From Abyssibius sp040880065 (GTDB lineage: Bacteria; Pseudomonadota; Alphaproteobacteria; Rhodobacterales; Rhodobacteraceae): 64,000 nt of DNA. The stretch lies in contig JBBDJE010000057.1 in the NCBI GenBank assembly GCA_040880065.1, positions 1-64,000 on the forward strand, written 5' to 3'. The notes beneath the pieces were generated by a model. It was given only the letters and a program-made list of their open reading frames with translations, made no database searches and was not told where the DNA came from. Within the stretch, counting starts at the first letter, position 1, and each line of letters opens with the position of its first letter. Shown piece by piece: positions 1 through 9,139 of the stretch. The translations under genes were made by a program, and so were the position numbers.

Positions 1-1031
1 GCCATCATCGCCTCGCCCACAGGCACGGCGCGAATGCCGACGCAGGGGTCGTGGCGGCCTTTGGTGACAATGCTCGTTGCCGCGCCGGTTTTAGTGATCG
101 TGTCGCGCGGGGTGAGGATGGACGAGGTCGGCTTGACGGCAAAGCGGCAGACCACATCCTGCCCGCTGGAAATACCCCCCAGAATGCCGCCCGCATGATT
201 GGCAGAAAATTCCGGCCCGTTCGGCCCCATGGTCATTTCGTCGGCGTTTTGCTCACCACTCAGGCAGGCCACCCCCATGCCCGCGCCAATTTCAACGCCT
301 TTTACGGCGTTGATCGACATCATCGCGGCGGCAATGTCGGTATCGAGCTTGGCATAGATCGGCGCGCCAAGCCCGGCGGGCACGCCGCTGGCGATAACTT
401 CAATCACAGCACCAATAGATGAACCGGCCTTTCGCAAATCATCAAGATAGCCCGCCCATATCGCGGCCATACCGGCATCGGGGCACCAGAACGGATTTTC
501 GGAAATCTGGCCAAGGTCAAAGCGCGACCTATCAATCTCATGCACGCCCATCTGCACCATATAGCCGGTGATTTTCAGCCCCGGCAGCAATGCCTTCAGC
601 GCCGCGCGTGCCACGGCCCCGGCGGCCACCCGCGCCGCGGTTTCACGCGCCGAAGACCGCCCGCCGCCGCGCGGATCGCGGATGCCATATTTGGTGAAAT
701 AAGTGTAGTCGGCATGGCCGGGGCGAAATTTCTGCGCAATCTCGCTATAGTCTTTGGAGCGCTGGTCGGTATTTTCGATCATGAGCTGGATGGGGGTGCC
801 GGTGGTGTGCCCCTCATAAACCCCTGACAAAATACGCACGATATCGGCCTCGCGCCGCTGGGTGGTGTATTTGTTCTGGCCCGGCTTGCGCGCATCCATA
901 AAAGGCTGAATATCGGCCTCGGTCAGCGCCACGCCCGGCGGGCAACCATCGACCGTCGCACCAAGTGCGGGGCCGTGGCTTTCGCCCCAGGTGGTGACAC
1001 GAAACAAATGTCCGAATGTGTTCATTGACAT
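1..1031 (-). CDS. aroC: Chorismate synthase (3' end cut by window edge)
   Basis: Chorismate synthase converts 5-enolpyruvylshikimate-3-phosphate to chorismate, the last shared step of aromatic amino acid synthesis, using reduced FMN in the cytoplasm. Reverse translation from an ATG at 1031 gives MSMNTFGHLFRVTTWGESHG, the family N-terminus, and a later GRSSARETAARVAAGA motif, another chorismate synthase signature. The frame is open for 343 codons to the window edge. Family members are about 360-370 residues, so only the last 20-25 residues are missing. I chose ATG 1031 over ATG 1025 because relatives start MSMNTFGH and a G-rich stretch lies about 9 bases upstream. It lies 71 bases downstream of the DMT transporter on the same strand. 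Confidence 0.95.
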   Translation of the reverse strand, partial: MSMNTFGHLFRVTTWGESHGPALGATVDGCPPGVALTEADIQPFMDARKPGQNKYTTQRREADIVRILSGVYEGHTTGTPIQLMIENTDQRSKDYSEIAQKFRPGHADYTYFTKYGIRDPRGGGRSSARETAARVAAGAVARAALKALLPGLKITGYMVQMGVHEIDRSRFDLGQISENPFWCPDAGMAAIWAGYLDDLRKAGSSIGAVIEVIASGVPAGLGAPIYAKLDTDIAAAMMSINAVKGVEIGAGMGVACLSGEQNADEMTMGPNGPEFSANHAGGILGGISSGQDVVCRFAVKPTSSILTPRDTITKTGAATSIVTKGRHDPCVGIRAVPVGEAMM

Positions 1032-1102
1032 GGCAACAGCCCCCTTTTGCCGCTTTCACTACCGCAAATAGCCCATAGGGCGCGGCGCGCCCAGTGCAAA
1101 AG

Positions 1103-2047
1103 CTATTTTTCCCGATCGCGCCGCATGGCGGGGCCGCTATCGGGGCGCGGGTTGGCAGCGCTAGAAACCGGCGATTGCGCCGATACATTGCTGCGGCTTT
1201 CGCGCCAGACAATAAACACACCGGATGCAATGATGATACCGGCCCCGACGCCCACCCACATATCTGGCAACTCGTTGAAAAACAGCGCGCCAAACGCCAC
1301 GGCCCATAAAATTTGCGAATATTGCAGCGGCGCGATCAGCACGGCGGGGGCAGCGCGGTAGGCCGCAATGATCAGTGATTGCGCAATCACCCCGATAACC
1401 CCGATAGCGGCAAAAGCCCCCAGATCCAGCCCCTGCACCGGTACATAAACCCATGGCATGAGCGCGCCCATCACGATGATTGTTACGATCATCGGAATGA
1501 GAATCATGACCGCCGAGCGTTCTTCGCCCGAAATTTTACGCACGATGATGTTGGAAAACGCGCTTGCGGTAGCGGCCCCCAGCGCGGCCAGATGGCCCAG
1601 CGTAAATTCGGCGGTGCCGGGGCGTAGCACGACCATAACGCCGATAAACCCGATCACCACAGCAAGCCCGCGGCGCAGGCGAATGGTTTCGCCCAAAAAC
1701 GGCACGGCCAACACTGTCACCAGCAAGGGCGCGGCAAAAAGCAGCGCATAAACCTCGGTCATCGGCAGCACGGAAAAGGCATAAAACCCACCTGCCCCGC
1801 CTATAAGCATGCACAGAGTGCGGATGAGGATCAGCCACGGATGGTGCGGGCGGAACGTATCAACCGCGCGGTCGGTCACAATCGACATGCTGACCGGAAC
1901 GAAGGCAAACAGCGTAGAAAACAGGATCACCTGAAACGGCGCATAGGCAGCGCCCAGCGTTTTGATAATCGCATCATGCCCGGAAAACAGCGCAAAACCG
2001 AGGATTGCGAGGGCAACGCCCCTGCCAAGATTTTGCGTGCTGCTCAT
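1103..2047 (-). CDS. DMT-superfamily transporter (EamA domains)
   Basis: This predicted inner-membrane transporter has 314 residues and about ten hydrophobic segments arranged as two EamA repeats, the drug/metabolite transporter layout. The start is set at the ATG giving MSSTQNLGRGVALAILGFAL, which places a membrane segment at the N-terminus as expected. The open frame continues about 142 codons further upstream, but that extension is Arg/Pro-rich, not membrane-like, and runs toward the thi riboswitch. The C-terminal tail after the last helix is polar (Ser/Arg-rich). The substrate cannot be read from sequence; relatives export metabolites or amino acids. It is in the same orientation as aroC. 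Confidence 0.85.
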   Translation of the reverse strand: MSSTQNLGRGVALAILGFALFSGHDAIIKTLGAAYAPFQVILFSTLFAFVPVSMSIVTDRAVDTFRPHHPWLILIRTLCMLIGGAGGFYAFSVLPMTEVYALLFAAPLLVTVLAVPFLGETIRLRRGLAVVIGFIGVMVVLRPGTAEFTLGHLAALGAATASAFSNIIVRKISGEERSAVMILIPMIVTIIVMGALMPWVYVPVQGLDLGAFAAIGVIGVIAQSLIIAAYRAAPAVLIAPLQYSQILWAVAFGALFFNELPDMWVGVGAGIIIASGVFIVWRESRSNVSAQSPVSSAANPRPDSGPAMRRDREK

Positions 2048-2263
2048 AGCGAAATGTCCTGAAATGCGGTTCGGCAATACCCTAGGCATTGAGCGGGCGG
2101 GGGCAAGGGGGAATCCTTGGCACCCCCGTGGCAATGTGCAGCTATTGCCTGCTAACGCTCTTAAAACAGATAGCCGTTTGCGGTGACCTGCAAAAAACAG
2201 CGGATATGCGCCGGGAGCCGAACGACGCCCCCCCCTTGCACATCGGCTGCGCGCCGCTATGCT
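2048..2263. other. Intergenic region upstream of the thi riboswitch
   Basis: No convincing gene is seen between the divergent DMT transporter and the TPP riboswitch. The region should hold the promoters for both directions. It includes a run of eight or more C near 2228-2235. I could not assign a clear -35/-10 pair. Confidence 0.4.
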
Positions 2264-2357
2264 CTGCCTTACCTCGGGGGGGCCTTTTGGCCTGAGATGC
2301 GCTTTTGCGCGGACCCGTCGAACCTGAACCGGATGATACCGGCGTAGGGAAGGTGTG
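2264..2357 (+). ncRNA. TPP (thi-box) riboswitch
   Basis: The stretch carries the conserved thi-box elements in order: CTCGGGG near 2273, GGCCTGAGATG near 2289-2299, ACCCGT at 2313, GAACCTGAACCGG at 2320-2332, and ATACCGGCGTAGGGA at 2336-2350. These match the thiamine pyrophosphate riboswitch, with the CUGAGA motif contacting the pyrimidine and the P4/P5 arm contacting the pyrophosphate. It lies about 45 bases before thiB, so TPP binding probably represses thiBPQ. The ends are approximate because helix P1 was placed by eye. The mechanism is not resolved; no strong terminator follows, which would favour translational control. Confidence 0.93.
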
Positions 2358-2402
2358 GGAATTCTCTCCATCTGCCTTGCGTCGCAGCTTATGGAGAAAC
2401 CG

Positions 2403-3401
2403 ATGAACAATCGCCTGACCCTCGCTGCGGCCCTTGTTGTTGCAACAAGTTCTGCCAGCGCCCAAACCGCCAACCCCGAACTGCCCGAATTGGTGGTTTA
2501 CACCTATGACAGTTTTGCCAGCGAATGGGGGCCCGGCCCGGCCATCAAGGCCAGCTTTGAGGCTGAATGCGCCTGCACCCTGACCTTTGTGGCCGCAGGC
2601 GACGCGGCCGAAGTGCTGAGCCGTTTGCGCCTTGAAGGCAGCCGTAGCGCGGCCGATGTCGTCGTTGGGCTCGACAGCAGCCTTATTCCGATGGCCAAAG
2701 AGTCCGGCCTGTTTACCGCCCATGGGCAGGATATGGCCGCACTCACCCTGCCGATCGACTGGGATGATGCCACCTATCTGCCTGTCGACTGGGGCTATTT
2801 CGCATTTGTCTATGACACTACGCGCGTTGAAACACCCCCGACCAGTTTTGTGATGCTCGATGCGCTGAATTACAGCATTATCATTCAAGACCCACGCTCC
2901 TCCAGCCCCGGGCTTGGCCTGCTTTTGTGGATCAAGGCCGCCTTTGGCGACCAGTCCGGCGCGATTTGGGAAGGCTTGGCCGACCAGATCGTTACCGTCA
3001 CCCCCGGCTGGTCGGAGGCTTACGGCCTGTTCACCTCGGGCGAGGCGGATATGGTGCTAAGCTACACTACATCGCCCGCCTATCATGTGATTGTTGAAGG
3101 CGATGACACCAAGCGCGCCGCCACTTTCGCCGAGGGGCATTACATGCAGATCGAGCTGGCAGCACAACTGGCCAGCAGCGAGCAGCCCGCGCTTGCAGCC
3201 GCCTTTCTGGCGCATCTGATCAGCCCGGCGGTGCAGGATGTCATTCCCACAACCAACTGGATGTATCCTGCTGCACAATCCGCCGACCTGCCCGATGGCT
3301 TTGCCGCGCCGCCGGCGCGCGCGCTGAACTTCCCCACGGAATGGATTGCCCAAAACCGTCAGGCGGCGGTGGACGAATGGCTGGCCGCGCTGGCGCGCTA
3401 G
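2403..3401 (+). CDS. thiB: Thiamine ABC transporter, periplasmic binding protein
   Basis: ThiB captures thiamine or its phosphates in the periplasm and delivers it to ThiPQ. The protein has 332 residues with a signal peptide (MNNRLTLAAALVVATSSASA) followed by the family opening ELPELVVYTYDSFASEWGPG. I chose ATG 2403 because GGAG lies about 7 bases upstream and the signal peptide begins there; ATG 2391 and an earlier in-frame start are less likely. It directly follows the TPP riboswitch, and its 3' end overlaps thiP by 25 bases, so the three genes form one TPP-controlled operon. Confidence 0.93.
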   Translation: MNNRLTLAAALVVATSSASAQTANPELPELVVYTYDSFASEWGPGPAIKASFEAECACTLTFVAAGDAAEVLSRLRLEGSRSAADVVVGLDSSLIPMAKESGLFTAHGQDMAALTLPIDWDDATYLPVDWGYFAFVYDTTRVETPPTSFVMLDALNYSIIIQDPRSSSPGLGLLLWIKAAFGDQSGAIWEGLADQIVTVTPGWSEAYGLFTSGEADMVLSYTTSPAYHVIVEGDDTKRAATFAEGHYMQIELAAQLASSEQPALAAAFLAHLISPAVQDVIPTTNWMYPAAQSADLPDGFAAPPARALNFPTEWIAQNRQAAVDEWLAALAR

Positions 3402-4915
3402 CAGGCTGGGTTGCGCTGGCGGGAGTGGGGTTTTTATGCCTCGCCCCGTTGGCCGCCCTTCTGGCCCAACCGGGCCAATGGCCGCAAGCCTATGCGCTGG
3501 GTGTGCTGCGCTTTACGCTCTGGCAGGCCGCGCTTTCAGCGCTGATCAGCGTGGGGCTGGCCATACCGCTTTCCGCCGCTTTGGTGCACCGGCGTTTTGC
3601 GGGCAAACAGCTATTGCTGACGCTACTTGGCGCGCCGTTTTTGCTGCCCGTGGTGGTGGCAGTGTTCGGGTTGCTGGCGGTTTGGGGGCGGTCGGGCTGG
3701 ATATCATCGCTGCTCGGCGTGCCGATTGATATTTACGGGTTGCCGGGCCTGCTTTTGGTGCATGTCTTTTTTAACCTGCCGCTGGCCACTCGGCTGATAT
3801 TGCAAGGCTGGGCCATGGTGCCGCCCGAACACTTGCGCCTGTCTGCGCAGCTTGGCCTTGGCTGGCGCGGGCAATGGCGGGTGCTTGGCGCACCTATTTT
3901 GCGCGCCACCCTGCCCGGCGCGCTGCTGGTTGTGTTTTTATTCTGCGTTACAAGCTTTGCCGCCGCACTTATCCTTGGCGGCGGCCCAAAAGCCACAACT
4001 GTCGAACTGGCCATTTACCAAGCGCTTCGGCTGGAATTCAACCTTGGCGGTGCTGCGCGGCTGGCACTGGTGCAGCTTGGCATTTGCTTGATTGTTGGCG
4101 CATTGGCGCTGCGCGCGGCGCGCCCTGTTGGCTTTGGCACCGGGCTTGCGCTGGCTGATATTGCCCTGCCCCGCGCACGCTGGATGGTGTGGGGTGACCG
4201 CATTGCGCTCATCCTCGCCGCTGCATTTCTGATGCTGCCCATGCTGGCAATTGTTCTGAACGGAATTGACGGCTTTGCCGATATGCCTGCCGCCATTTGG
4301 GCGGCCTTGCTGCGCAGCGTAACCGTGGCGCTTGGCTCTGGCGTGCTGGCAGTTTGCACGGCACTGGCAATAGCGGCGCTCCTGTTGCGGCTAAGCACGC
4401 GCAGCGCGCGCGCCATCGAGGCTGCGGTCATGCTCGCCCTTGCCGCTTCGCCATTTGTGCTTGGCACCGGATTGTTTATTTTGCTCAACCCCGTTATTTC
4501 ACCTGCTCGCGTGGCGCTGCTGCTCACCGGGCTGATCAACGCCGTGCTGATCCTGCCGATTTTGTTGCGCCTGTTCATCCCCGCACTGGCCAAAATCACC
4601 GCCGATTACGGGCAGCTCTGCGCGATGTGCGCGCTCGAAAATTCTGCGCGGCTTCGCCATGTCACGCTCCCCTTGCTGGCCCGCCCATTGGGTTTGGGCA
4701 TGGGGCTGGCGGTGGCACTGTCGATGGGTGATCTTGGGGTTATCACGCTCTTTGCCGCGCCGGATTCCGGCACGCTGCCCATGGTGATGCAGCGGCTCAT
4801 GGGGGCGTATCGCGGCAATGCTGCTGCGGGGGCGGGGCTGGTGCTGGTCAGCGCCACGATGTTGCTGTTTTATGTGTTTGACAGATTGGGGGCACGGTTT
4901 GGACATCGTATTTGA
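3377..4915 (+). CDS. thiP: Thiamine ABC transporter, permease
   Basis: ThiP is the fused inner-membrane permease of the ThiBPQ importer. The 512-residue protein has about 12 hydrophobic segments in two binding-protein-dependent permease halves. Each half has the cytoplasmic coupling loop, for example EHLRLSAQLGLGWRGQWRVL in the first half and an equivalent around ALENSARLRHVTLPLLARP in the second. I favour ATG 3377 (MAGRAGALAGWVALAG) over ATG 3341, which would overlap thiB by 61 bases and add a Pro/Gly-rich stub. The stop overlaps the start region of thiQ. Confidence 0.92.
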   Translation: MAGRAGALAGWVALAGVGFLCLAPLAALLAQPGQWPQAYALGVLRFTLWQAALSALISVGLAIPLSAALVHRRFAGKQLLLTLLGAPFLLPVVVAVFGLLAVWGRSGWISSLLGVPIDIYGLPGLLLVHVFFNLPLATRLILQGWAMVPPEHLRLSAQLGLGWRGQWRVLGAPILRATLPGALLVVFLFCVTSFAAALILGGGPKATTVELAIYQALRLEFNLGGAARLALVQLGICLIVGALALRAARPVGFGTGLALADIALPRARWMVWGDRIALILAAAFLMLPMLAIVLNGIDGFADMPAAIWAALLRSVTVALGSGVLAVCTALAIAALLLRLSTRSARAIEAAVMLALAASPFVLGTGLFILLNPVISPARVALLLTGLINAVLILPILLRLFIPALAKITADYGQLCAMCALENSARLRHVTLPLLARPLGLGMGLAVALSMGDLGVITLFAAPDSGTLPMVMQRLMGAYRGNAAAGAGLVLVSATMLLFYVFDRLGARFGHRI

Positions 4916-5612
4916 GCGGGTTGAAATCCAGTCTGGCGGGTTTTTCATATCGGCCGATGCAACTTTTTGCGCAGGGCAGATAACCGCGCTGATCGGGCCA
5001 TCGGGGGCAGGAAAATCAACTTTGCTGGCAGCCATTGCTGGCTTTGCGAATGTCACCCAAGGCCAGTTGTTGCTGGGCGGGCAAAACATGGCAGGCATAG
5101 CCCCTGCCGCACGCCCGGTTTCATTGGTGTTTCAAGACCACAACCTTTTTGAGCATATGAGCATCGCCGCCAATGTCGCCCTTGGCCTTGGAGCGGACCC
5201 GCGGCTAAAGGGGCCGGGGCGCGCTGAAAAACGCGCGGCGGTGGCGCAGGCTTTGGCGCGCGTCGGGCTGGACGCGCGGGCCAATGCGTTGCCCGGCCAG
5301 CTTTCCGGTGGCGAGCGGAGCCGCGCCGCCCTTGCCCGCGCACTTTTGCGCGACAAAAGGGTGCTGCTGCTCGACGAGCCTTTTGCCGCCCTTGGCCCCG
5401 GCTTGCGCCATGACATGCTTGACCTTGTGGCCGAAATTTCAGCCGAGCGCGGGTTGACGACCTTGCTTGTCACCCACCAGCCGGATGACGCGCGGCGCAT
5501 TGCCAGCCAGACCGCACTTGTCGATGCTGGCAAGCTGTTTGCACCGCAGGGCACTTCAAGCCTGCTGGCCGCGCCGCCACCTGCGCTTGCAGCCTATCTG
5601 GGGCAAAAATAA
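4899..5612 (+). CDS. thiQ: Thiamine ABC transporter, ATP-binding protein
   Basis: ThiQ supplies ATP hydrolysis for thiamine import. It has 237 residues and every ABC motif: Walker A GPSGAGKST, Q-loop (VFQDHNLFEH), signature LSGGERSRAALARALL, Walker B VLLLDEPFAAL, and the switch His in VTHQPDD. The likely start is the TTG at 4899 (LDIVFERVEIQSG), which overlaps the thiP stop and has GGGGG about 7 bases upstream. The in-frame ATG at 4818 would add 27 Cys/Trp-rich residues that are only the shadow of thiP. The stop lies in the hairpin shared with petC. Confidence 0.92.
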   Translation: MDIVFERVEIQSGGFFISADATFCAGQITALIGPSGAGKSTLLAAIAGFANVTQGQLLLGGQNMAGIAPAARPVSLVFQDHNLFEHMSIAANVALGLGADPRLKGPGRAEKRAAVAQALARVGLDARANALPGQLSGGERSRAALARALLRDKRVLLLDEPFAALGPGLRHDMLDLVAEISAERGLTTLLVTHQPDDARRIASQTALVDAGKLFAPQGTSSLLAAPPPALAAYLGQK

Positions 5613-5637
5613 AGGGCGAAGGAAACCCCCGCCCTTT
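5611..5637 (-). terminator. Terminator at the end of petABC (minus), shared with thiQ end
   Basis: AAAGGGCG (5611-5618) pairs perfectly with CGCCCTTT (5630-5637). Read on the minus strand the hairpin is followed by ATTTTTG, a rho-independent tail for petC. On the plus strand there is no T-run, so termination of thiBPQ here is less certain. The left arm overlaps the thiQ stop codon. Confidence 0.7.
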
Positions 5638-5661
5638 GAACACCCGTGACGCCAGGCGCGC

Positions 5662-6459
5662 TTAAGCTTTGCGCTTCACCTTGGCCCAAAGCGCCTTGTT
5701 GGTGAGGTAGAGCAGCACACCAAACAGCACCAGCATGATGAAGGCGGTAAAGCCTGCCTGCTTGCGCGCATTCAAATGCGGCTCGGCGGTCCACATTAGA
5801 AAAGCGGCAACATCAGCCGAAATATGCTGCGTGCTGTTGGAATGGCCATCGGCATAGTCAACCATACCGTCAACGAGTGGTGGCGGCATGGAAATCCAAC
5901 CACCGGGGAAGGCGTGGTTCTCATAAAACAGAGCGCCGGCTTCTTCCTTGGTTTCGCCGGTATAGCCCGTTAGAATGGCAACGATGTATTCTGGGCCACC
6001 CATGCCGAACAAAAGCTGGTTGATGCCCAAACCGCCGGGGCCATGGAACCCCGCGCGGGCTTTGGCCATCAGCGACAGATCGGGCGCACCTTCAAACTGG
6101 CTTGGGCCGAAATGGTCGTTCGGTGTGGCCGGGCGCAGCTCGCCCAACTCGCCATCATCATTGGCGGTATTGGGGGCTTCAAACTGTGCCGCATAGGCCT
6201 TGACCTGATCTTCGGGCAGCGCCGGGCCGCCTTCATCATGCAAGGTGCGATAGGCGACATATTGCAACCCGTGGCAGCTTGCGCAGGTTTCGGTGAAAAC
6301 CTGCAAACCGCGCTGAAGCTGGTGCGTATCATAGCTGCCAAACGGGCCCTCGAAGCTGAAATCCGTATCGGAAATTTCAGCCCCGGCCCCGGCGGCGAAG
6401 GCTGCAGGTGCAGCCATGCCAAGGGTGATAAGCGCGGAAAGGATTGTGCGTTTCATCAT
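5662..6459 (-). CDS. petC: Cytochrome c1 of the bc1 complex
   Basis: Cytochrome c1 passes electrons from the Rieske protein to soluble or membrane cytochrome c. The 265-residue protein has a cleavable signal peptide (MMKRTILSALITLGMAAPAAFA), a heme c motif CASCH at residues 59-63, and a C-terminal transmembrane anchor (AFIMLVLFGVLLYLTNKALW) followed by a basic tail. A later Met-containing segment fits the axial Met ligand. It is the last gene of petABC, 22 bases after petB, and a hairpin terminator follows. An AAGGA lies upstream of the double ATG start. Confidence 0.95.
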   Translation of the reverse strand: MMKRTILSALITLGMAAPAAFAAGAGAEISDTDFSFEGPFGSYDTHQLQRGLQVFTETCASCHGLQYVAYRTLHDEGGPALPEDQVKAYAAQFEAPNTANDDGELGELRPATPNDHFGPSQFEGAPDLSLMAKARAGFHGPGGLGINQLLFGMGGPEYIVAILTGYTGETKEEAGALFYENHAFPGGWISMPPPLVDGMVDYADGHSNSTQHISADVAAFLMWTAEPHLNARKQAGFTAFIMLVLFGVLLYLTNKALWAKVKRKA

Positions 6460-6481
6460 CTTTTCTATCCTTCTCTATCGC

Positions 6482-7798
6482 TTATTCGGCCGGTTTCGGC
6501 GGATAATGCGCATCGAAATCTTCCTCGATCGTCGCGGGCGGGGTCAGCGGTTTTTCAAACACACCCAGCAGCGGCAGGATCACAAGGAAATAGCCGAACC
6601 AGTAGGCCGAACCAATCAGCGAGATGATCGGAATGGCGCCCTCGGCGGGCTGGCTGCCGCACCAGAGCAAAACCATGAAGTCAAGCACCAGAAGGTAGAA
6701 CCACCAGCGGAATGCCGGGCGATACTTGCCCGAACGGGTGCGGCTCGTATCCAGCCACGGGGCCAGCGCCATAACAAAGATCGCACCGAACATGGCCACA
6801 ACACCGAAGAACTTGGCGGTCACAATGCCGCCGGTGAAGAAGCTGGCCAGTTGCACGACCCAGACATCGCCATCAAATGCACGCAGGATTGCGTAAAAGG
6901 GCAGGTAATACCATTCCGGCACAATATGCGCGGGCGTGGATAGCGGGTTGGCTTCGATATAGTTATCGGGGTGGCCGAGATAGTTCGGCGTGGTCCATAT
7001 AAGCAGCGCGAATATCGCCAGAATAACAACCAGCGCGAACAAATCCTTGATCACGAAATACGGCCAGAACGGCACCGTGTCTTTCTTGACCTCGTCTTTG
7101 GAGCCGCGGCGCACTTCAACACCGGTCGGGTTGTTATTGCCCGTGGTGTGGAAGGCCCAGATATGCACGATCACCAGGCCGGCAATCACGAAGGGCAGCA
7201 GATAGTGCAGGCTGAAAAAGCGGTTCAGCGTGGGCTGATCAACCGCAGGCCCGCCCAGCAGCCATGCCTGAATGCTTTCGCCAACGCCGGGAATGGCACC
7301 CGCAAAGCCGGAAATAACCGTAGCACCCCAGAAGGACATCTGCCCCCAGGGCAGCACATAGCCAAGGAACCCGGTGGCCATCATCGCCACATAGATCAGC
7401 ATCCCGATAATCCAGGTAATCTCGCGCGGGGCCTTGTAAGAGCCGTAAAACAGCCCGCGGAAAATGTGGATGTAAACGGCAATGAAGAACAGCGATGCGC
7501 CGTTGGCGTGCAGATAGCGCAGCATGTAACCGCCGCGCACATCGCGCATGATATGCTCGACACTGGCAAAGGCCATATCAACATGCGGAATGTAATGCAT
7601 TGCCAGCACGATGCCGGTGACAATTTGCAGCGCAAGGCAGAAGGCCAGCACAATGCCCCAGATCCACCACCAGTTCAGGTTTTTCGGGGTCGGGATCATC
7701 AGCGTGTTATAGATCAGCCCACCAATTGGCAGACGGGAGTCGAGCCATTTGGCAAAGCCAGATTTCGGCTCATATTCGTCATGTGGAATACCGCTCAT
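6482..7798 (-). CDS. petB: Cytochrome b of the bc1 complex
   Basis: Cytochrome b is the membrane core of ubiquinol:cytochrome c oxidoreductase and holds hemes bL and bH and the Qo and Qi sites. The 438-residue protein has the family helices, the paired His heme ligands (ALQIVTGIVLAMHY, then the helix around RYLHANGASLFFIAVYIHIF and later HYLLPFVIAGLVIVHIWAFH), and the Qo motif PEWY in VPEWYYLPFYAILR. Length matches the long alphaproteobacterial fbcB form, which carries an extra C-terminal helix. It lies between petA (11-base gap) and petC. Confidence 0.97.
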   Translation of the reverse strand: MSGIPHDEYEPKSGFAKWLDSRLPIGGLIYNTLMIPTPKNLNWWWIWGIVLAFCLALQIVTGIVLAMHYIPHVDMAFASVEHIMRDVRGGYMLRYLHANGASLFFIAVYIHIFRGLFYGSYKAPREITWIIGMLIYVAMMATGFLGYVLPWGQMSFWGATVISGFAGAIPGVGESIQAWLLGGPAVDQPTLNRFFSLHYLLPFVIAGLVIVHIWAFHTTGNNNPTGVEVRRGSKDEVKKDTVPFWPYFVIKDLFALVVILAIFALLIWTTPNYLGHPDNYIEANPLSTPAHIVPEWYYLPFYAILRAFDGDVWVVQLASFFTGGIVTAKFFGVVAMFGAIFVMALAPWLDTSRTRSGKYRPAFRWWFYLLVLDFMVLLWCGSQPAEGAIPIISLIGSAYWFGYFLVILPLLGVFEKPLTPPATIEEDFDAHYPPKPAE

Positions 7799-7809
7799 AG
7801 CTTTCTCCC

Positions 7810-8367
7810 TTAACCCAGTTTGATCACGGTTTCGGACACGAAAGACGCGACCGGAACGGGAAGGTTTTCAGGCGCAGGGCCTTTGCGAATGCGGCCTGAC
7901 GTATCGTAATGGCTGCCGTGGCAGGGGCAGAACCAGCCGCCAAACTCGCCGGCGTTACCAAGCGGAACACACCCAAGATGCGTGCAGACCCCGATCATCA
8001 CCAGCCATTCGCCGGCTTCATCGAGCGTGCGGTTGGCATCGGCGGCATCGGCCCCGCTGGCGGCGTTGGCATTGCGCGCCTGCGGGTCGGCAAGCTCGGA
8101 AATGGCGACCGCGCGGGCCTCTTCGATCTCGGCAGCGGTGCGGCGGCGGATGAAGACAGGCTTGCCCAGCCACTTCACCGTAAGCTGTGTGCCAACCTCG
8201 ACATTGCCTACCGGCACTTCCTTGGAGGCCATTGCGGCCACATCGGCGCTTGCGTTCATCTGGTCAACCAGCGGCCAGATAGCGGCACCGGTGACAACCG
8301 CACCCGCCGAAGCCGTTGCGACATACAAGAAGTCGCGGCGATTACCTGTGTCTTCTGCGTGAGACAA
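7810..8367 (-). CDS. petA: Rieske iron-sulfur protein of the bc1 complex
   Basis: The Rieske subunit takes the first electron from ubiquinol at Qo. The 185-residue protein starts with a Tat-type anchor (NRRDFLY at residues 9-15, then a hydrophobic helix). The [2Fe-2S] ligands are CTHLGC (C128, H130) and CPCHG (C147, H150), with C133/C149 as the stabilising disulfide. It has the alphaproteobacterial Ala-rich insertion before the cluster domain (about residues 88-115). It is the first gene of petABC, so the operon promoter should lie between here and the Lrp gene. Confidence 0.97.
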   Translation of the reverse strand: MSHAEDTGNRRDFLYVATASAGAVVTGAAIWPLVDQMNASADVAAMASKEVPVGNVEVGTQLTVKWLGKPVFIRRRTAAEIEEARAVAISELADPQARNANAASGADAADANRTLDEAGEWLVMIGVCTHLGCVPLGNAGEFGGWFCPCHGSHYDTSGRIRKGPAPENLPVPVASFVSETVIKLG

Positions 8368-8422
8368 GTCTCAGTCCCCCTTTGTACAAACCTCACCCGC
8401 TTGGGCGGGCAGTAATATGTTT

Positions 8423-8443
8423 AAGCCCCTTGAAACGGGGCTT
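8423..8443 (-). terminator. Possible terminator after the Lrp-family gene
   Basis: AAGCCCC (8423-8429) and GGGGCTT (8437-8443) form a 7-bp stem with a 7-base loop between the Lrp gene and petA, both on the minus strand. The T-run after it is weak, so the call is tentative. The adjacent stretch also has three close copies of GATACGGGC or a near variant (8558-8580). Confidence 0.45.
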
Positions 8444-8580
8444 TGCATTGCCCGAATACACCGCCCTAGCGCATGGGTCCAGCGGACTTTGCGACGCAGG
8501 GGCGCGGATCGTGCAAAAAACAACCTCTCAGGGCTGCGCTTTTTGTCGCGCCACGGGCTTGATACGGGCCTGATACGGGC

Positions 8581-9024
8581 TTAGGCGGGCATGCGCCGGG
8601 CTGTCCGGCTTTGTAACAATAGATGGGTTTCGGTGCTGCCAATACCCGGAATTTGCCGAATCCGGTGCAAAATCGTATCAAACTCGGCCAAAGACTCGCT
8701 TGAAATTTCGGCAATCATGTCAAATCGGCCATTTGTCGTGTGAACTTGCCCGACCGGGGCGAGTGCCAGAAGCCCCGCCATGACACGGTCGGCGGCGCGG
8801 CCTTCAACATCGACCATCACCAACCCGCGCACGGGCGATTGCGGCAAATCGGCGGGCAATATGGCCTGATAGCCCAAAATCTGGCCGCTGGATTCCAGCT
8901 TTTGAATGCGGGCCCGAAGCGTAGCGCGGGCAATACCAAGGCTTGCCGCAAGGCTCGATACCGGCTGGCGGGCATTGCGGCGCAGGGCGGCGAGGATGCG
9001 TTCATCAAGCGGTTCAACTGCCAT
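8581..9024 (-). CDS. Lrp/AsnC-family transcriptional regulator (arginine catabolism, inferred)
   Basis: The 147-residue protein has the Lrp/AsnC layout: an N-terminal winged helix (LDERILAALRRNARQPVSSL, recognition helix near IARATLRARIQKLES) and a C-terminal RAM effector domain with the VMVDVEG strand and a Gly-containing ligand loop. It is transcribed divergently from the arginase-CtlX-ornithine cyclodeaminase operon across 115 bases of AT-rich DNA. By analogy with Lrp-type activators of ocd/arginase operons in alphaproteobacteria, it probably activates those genes in response to arginine or ornithine. That role is inferred from position only. Confidence 0.88.
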   Translation of the reverse strand: MAVEPLDERILAALRRNARQPVSSLAASLGIARATLRARIQKLESSGQILGYQAILPADLPQSPVRGLVMVDVEGRAADRVMAGLLALAPVGQVHTTNGRFDMIAEISSESLAEFDTILHRIRQIPGIGSTETHLLLQSRTARRMPA

Positions 9025-9139
9025 TATGCTATGCCTTTACACCATTTTGTGCAATTATAAGCAATATTTCTCAAAATGATAGATTGGTTTTGCCATTTAC
9101 ATAGCCGATCACGGCATCAAACAGAACTGGAGACCGCCC
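9025..9139. promoter_or_regulatory. Divergent Lrp/arginase control region
   Basis: This AT-rich island lies between two divergent genes in GC-rich surroundings. It holds GCAAT repeated about 10 bp apart (9051 and 9061) and A/T tracts, consistent with helically phased Lrp-family contacts. No -35/-10 assignment is secure. Confidence 0.45.
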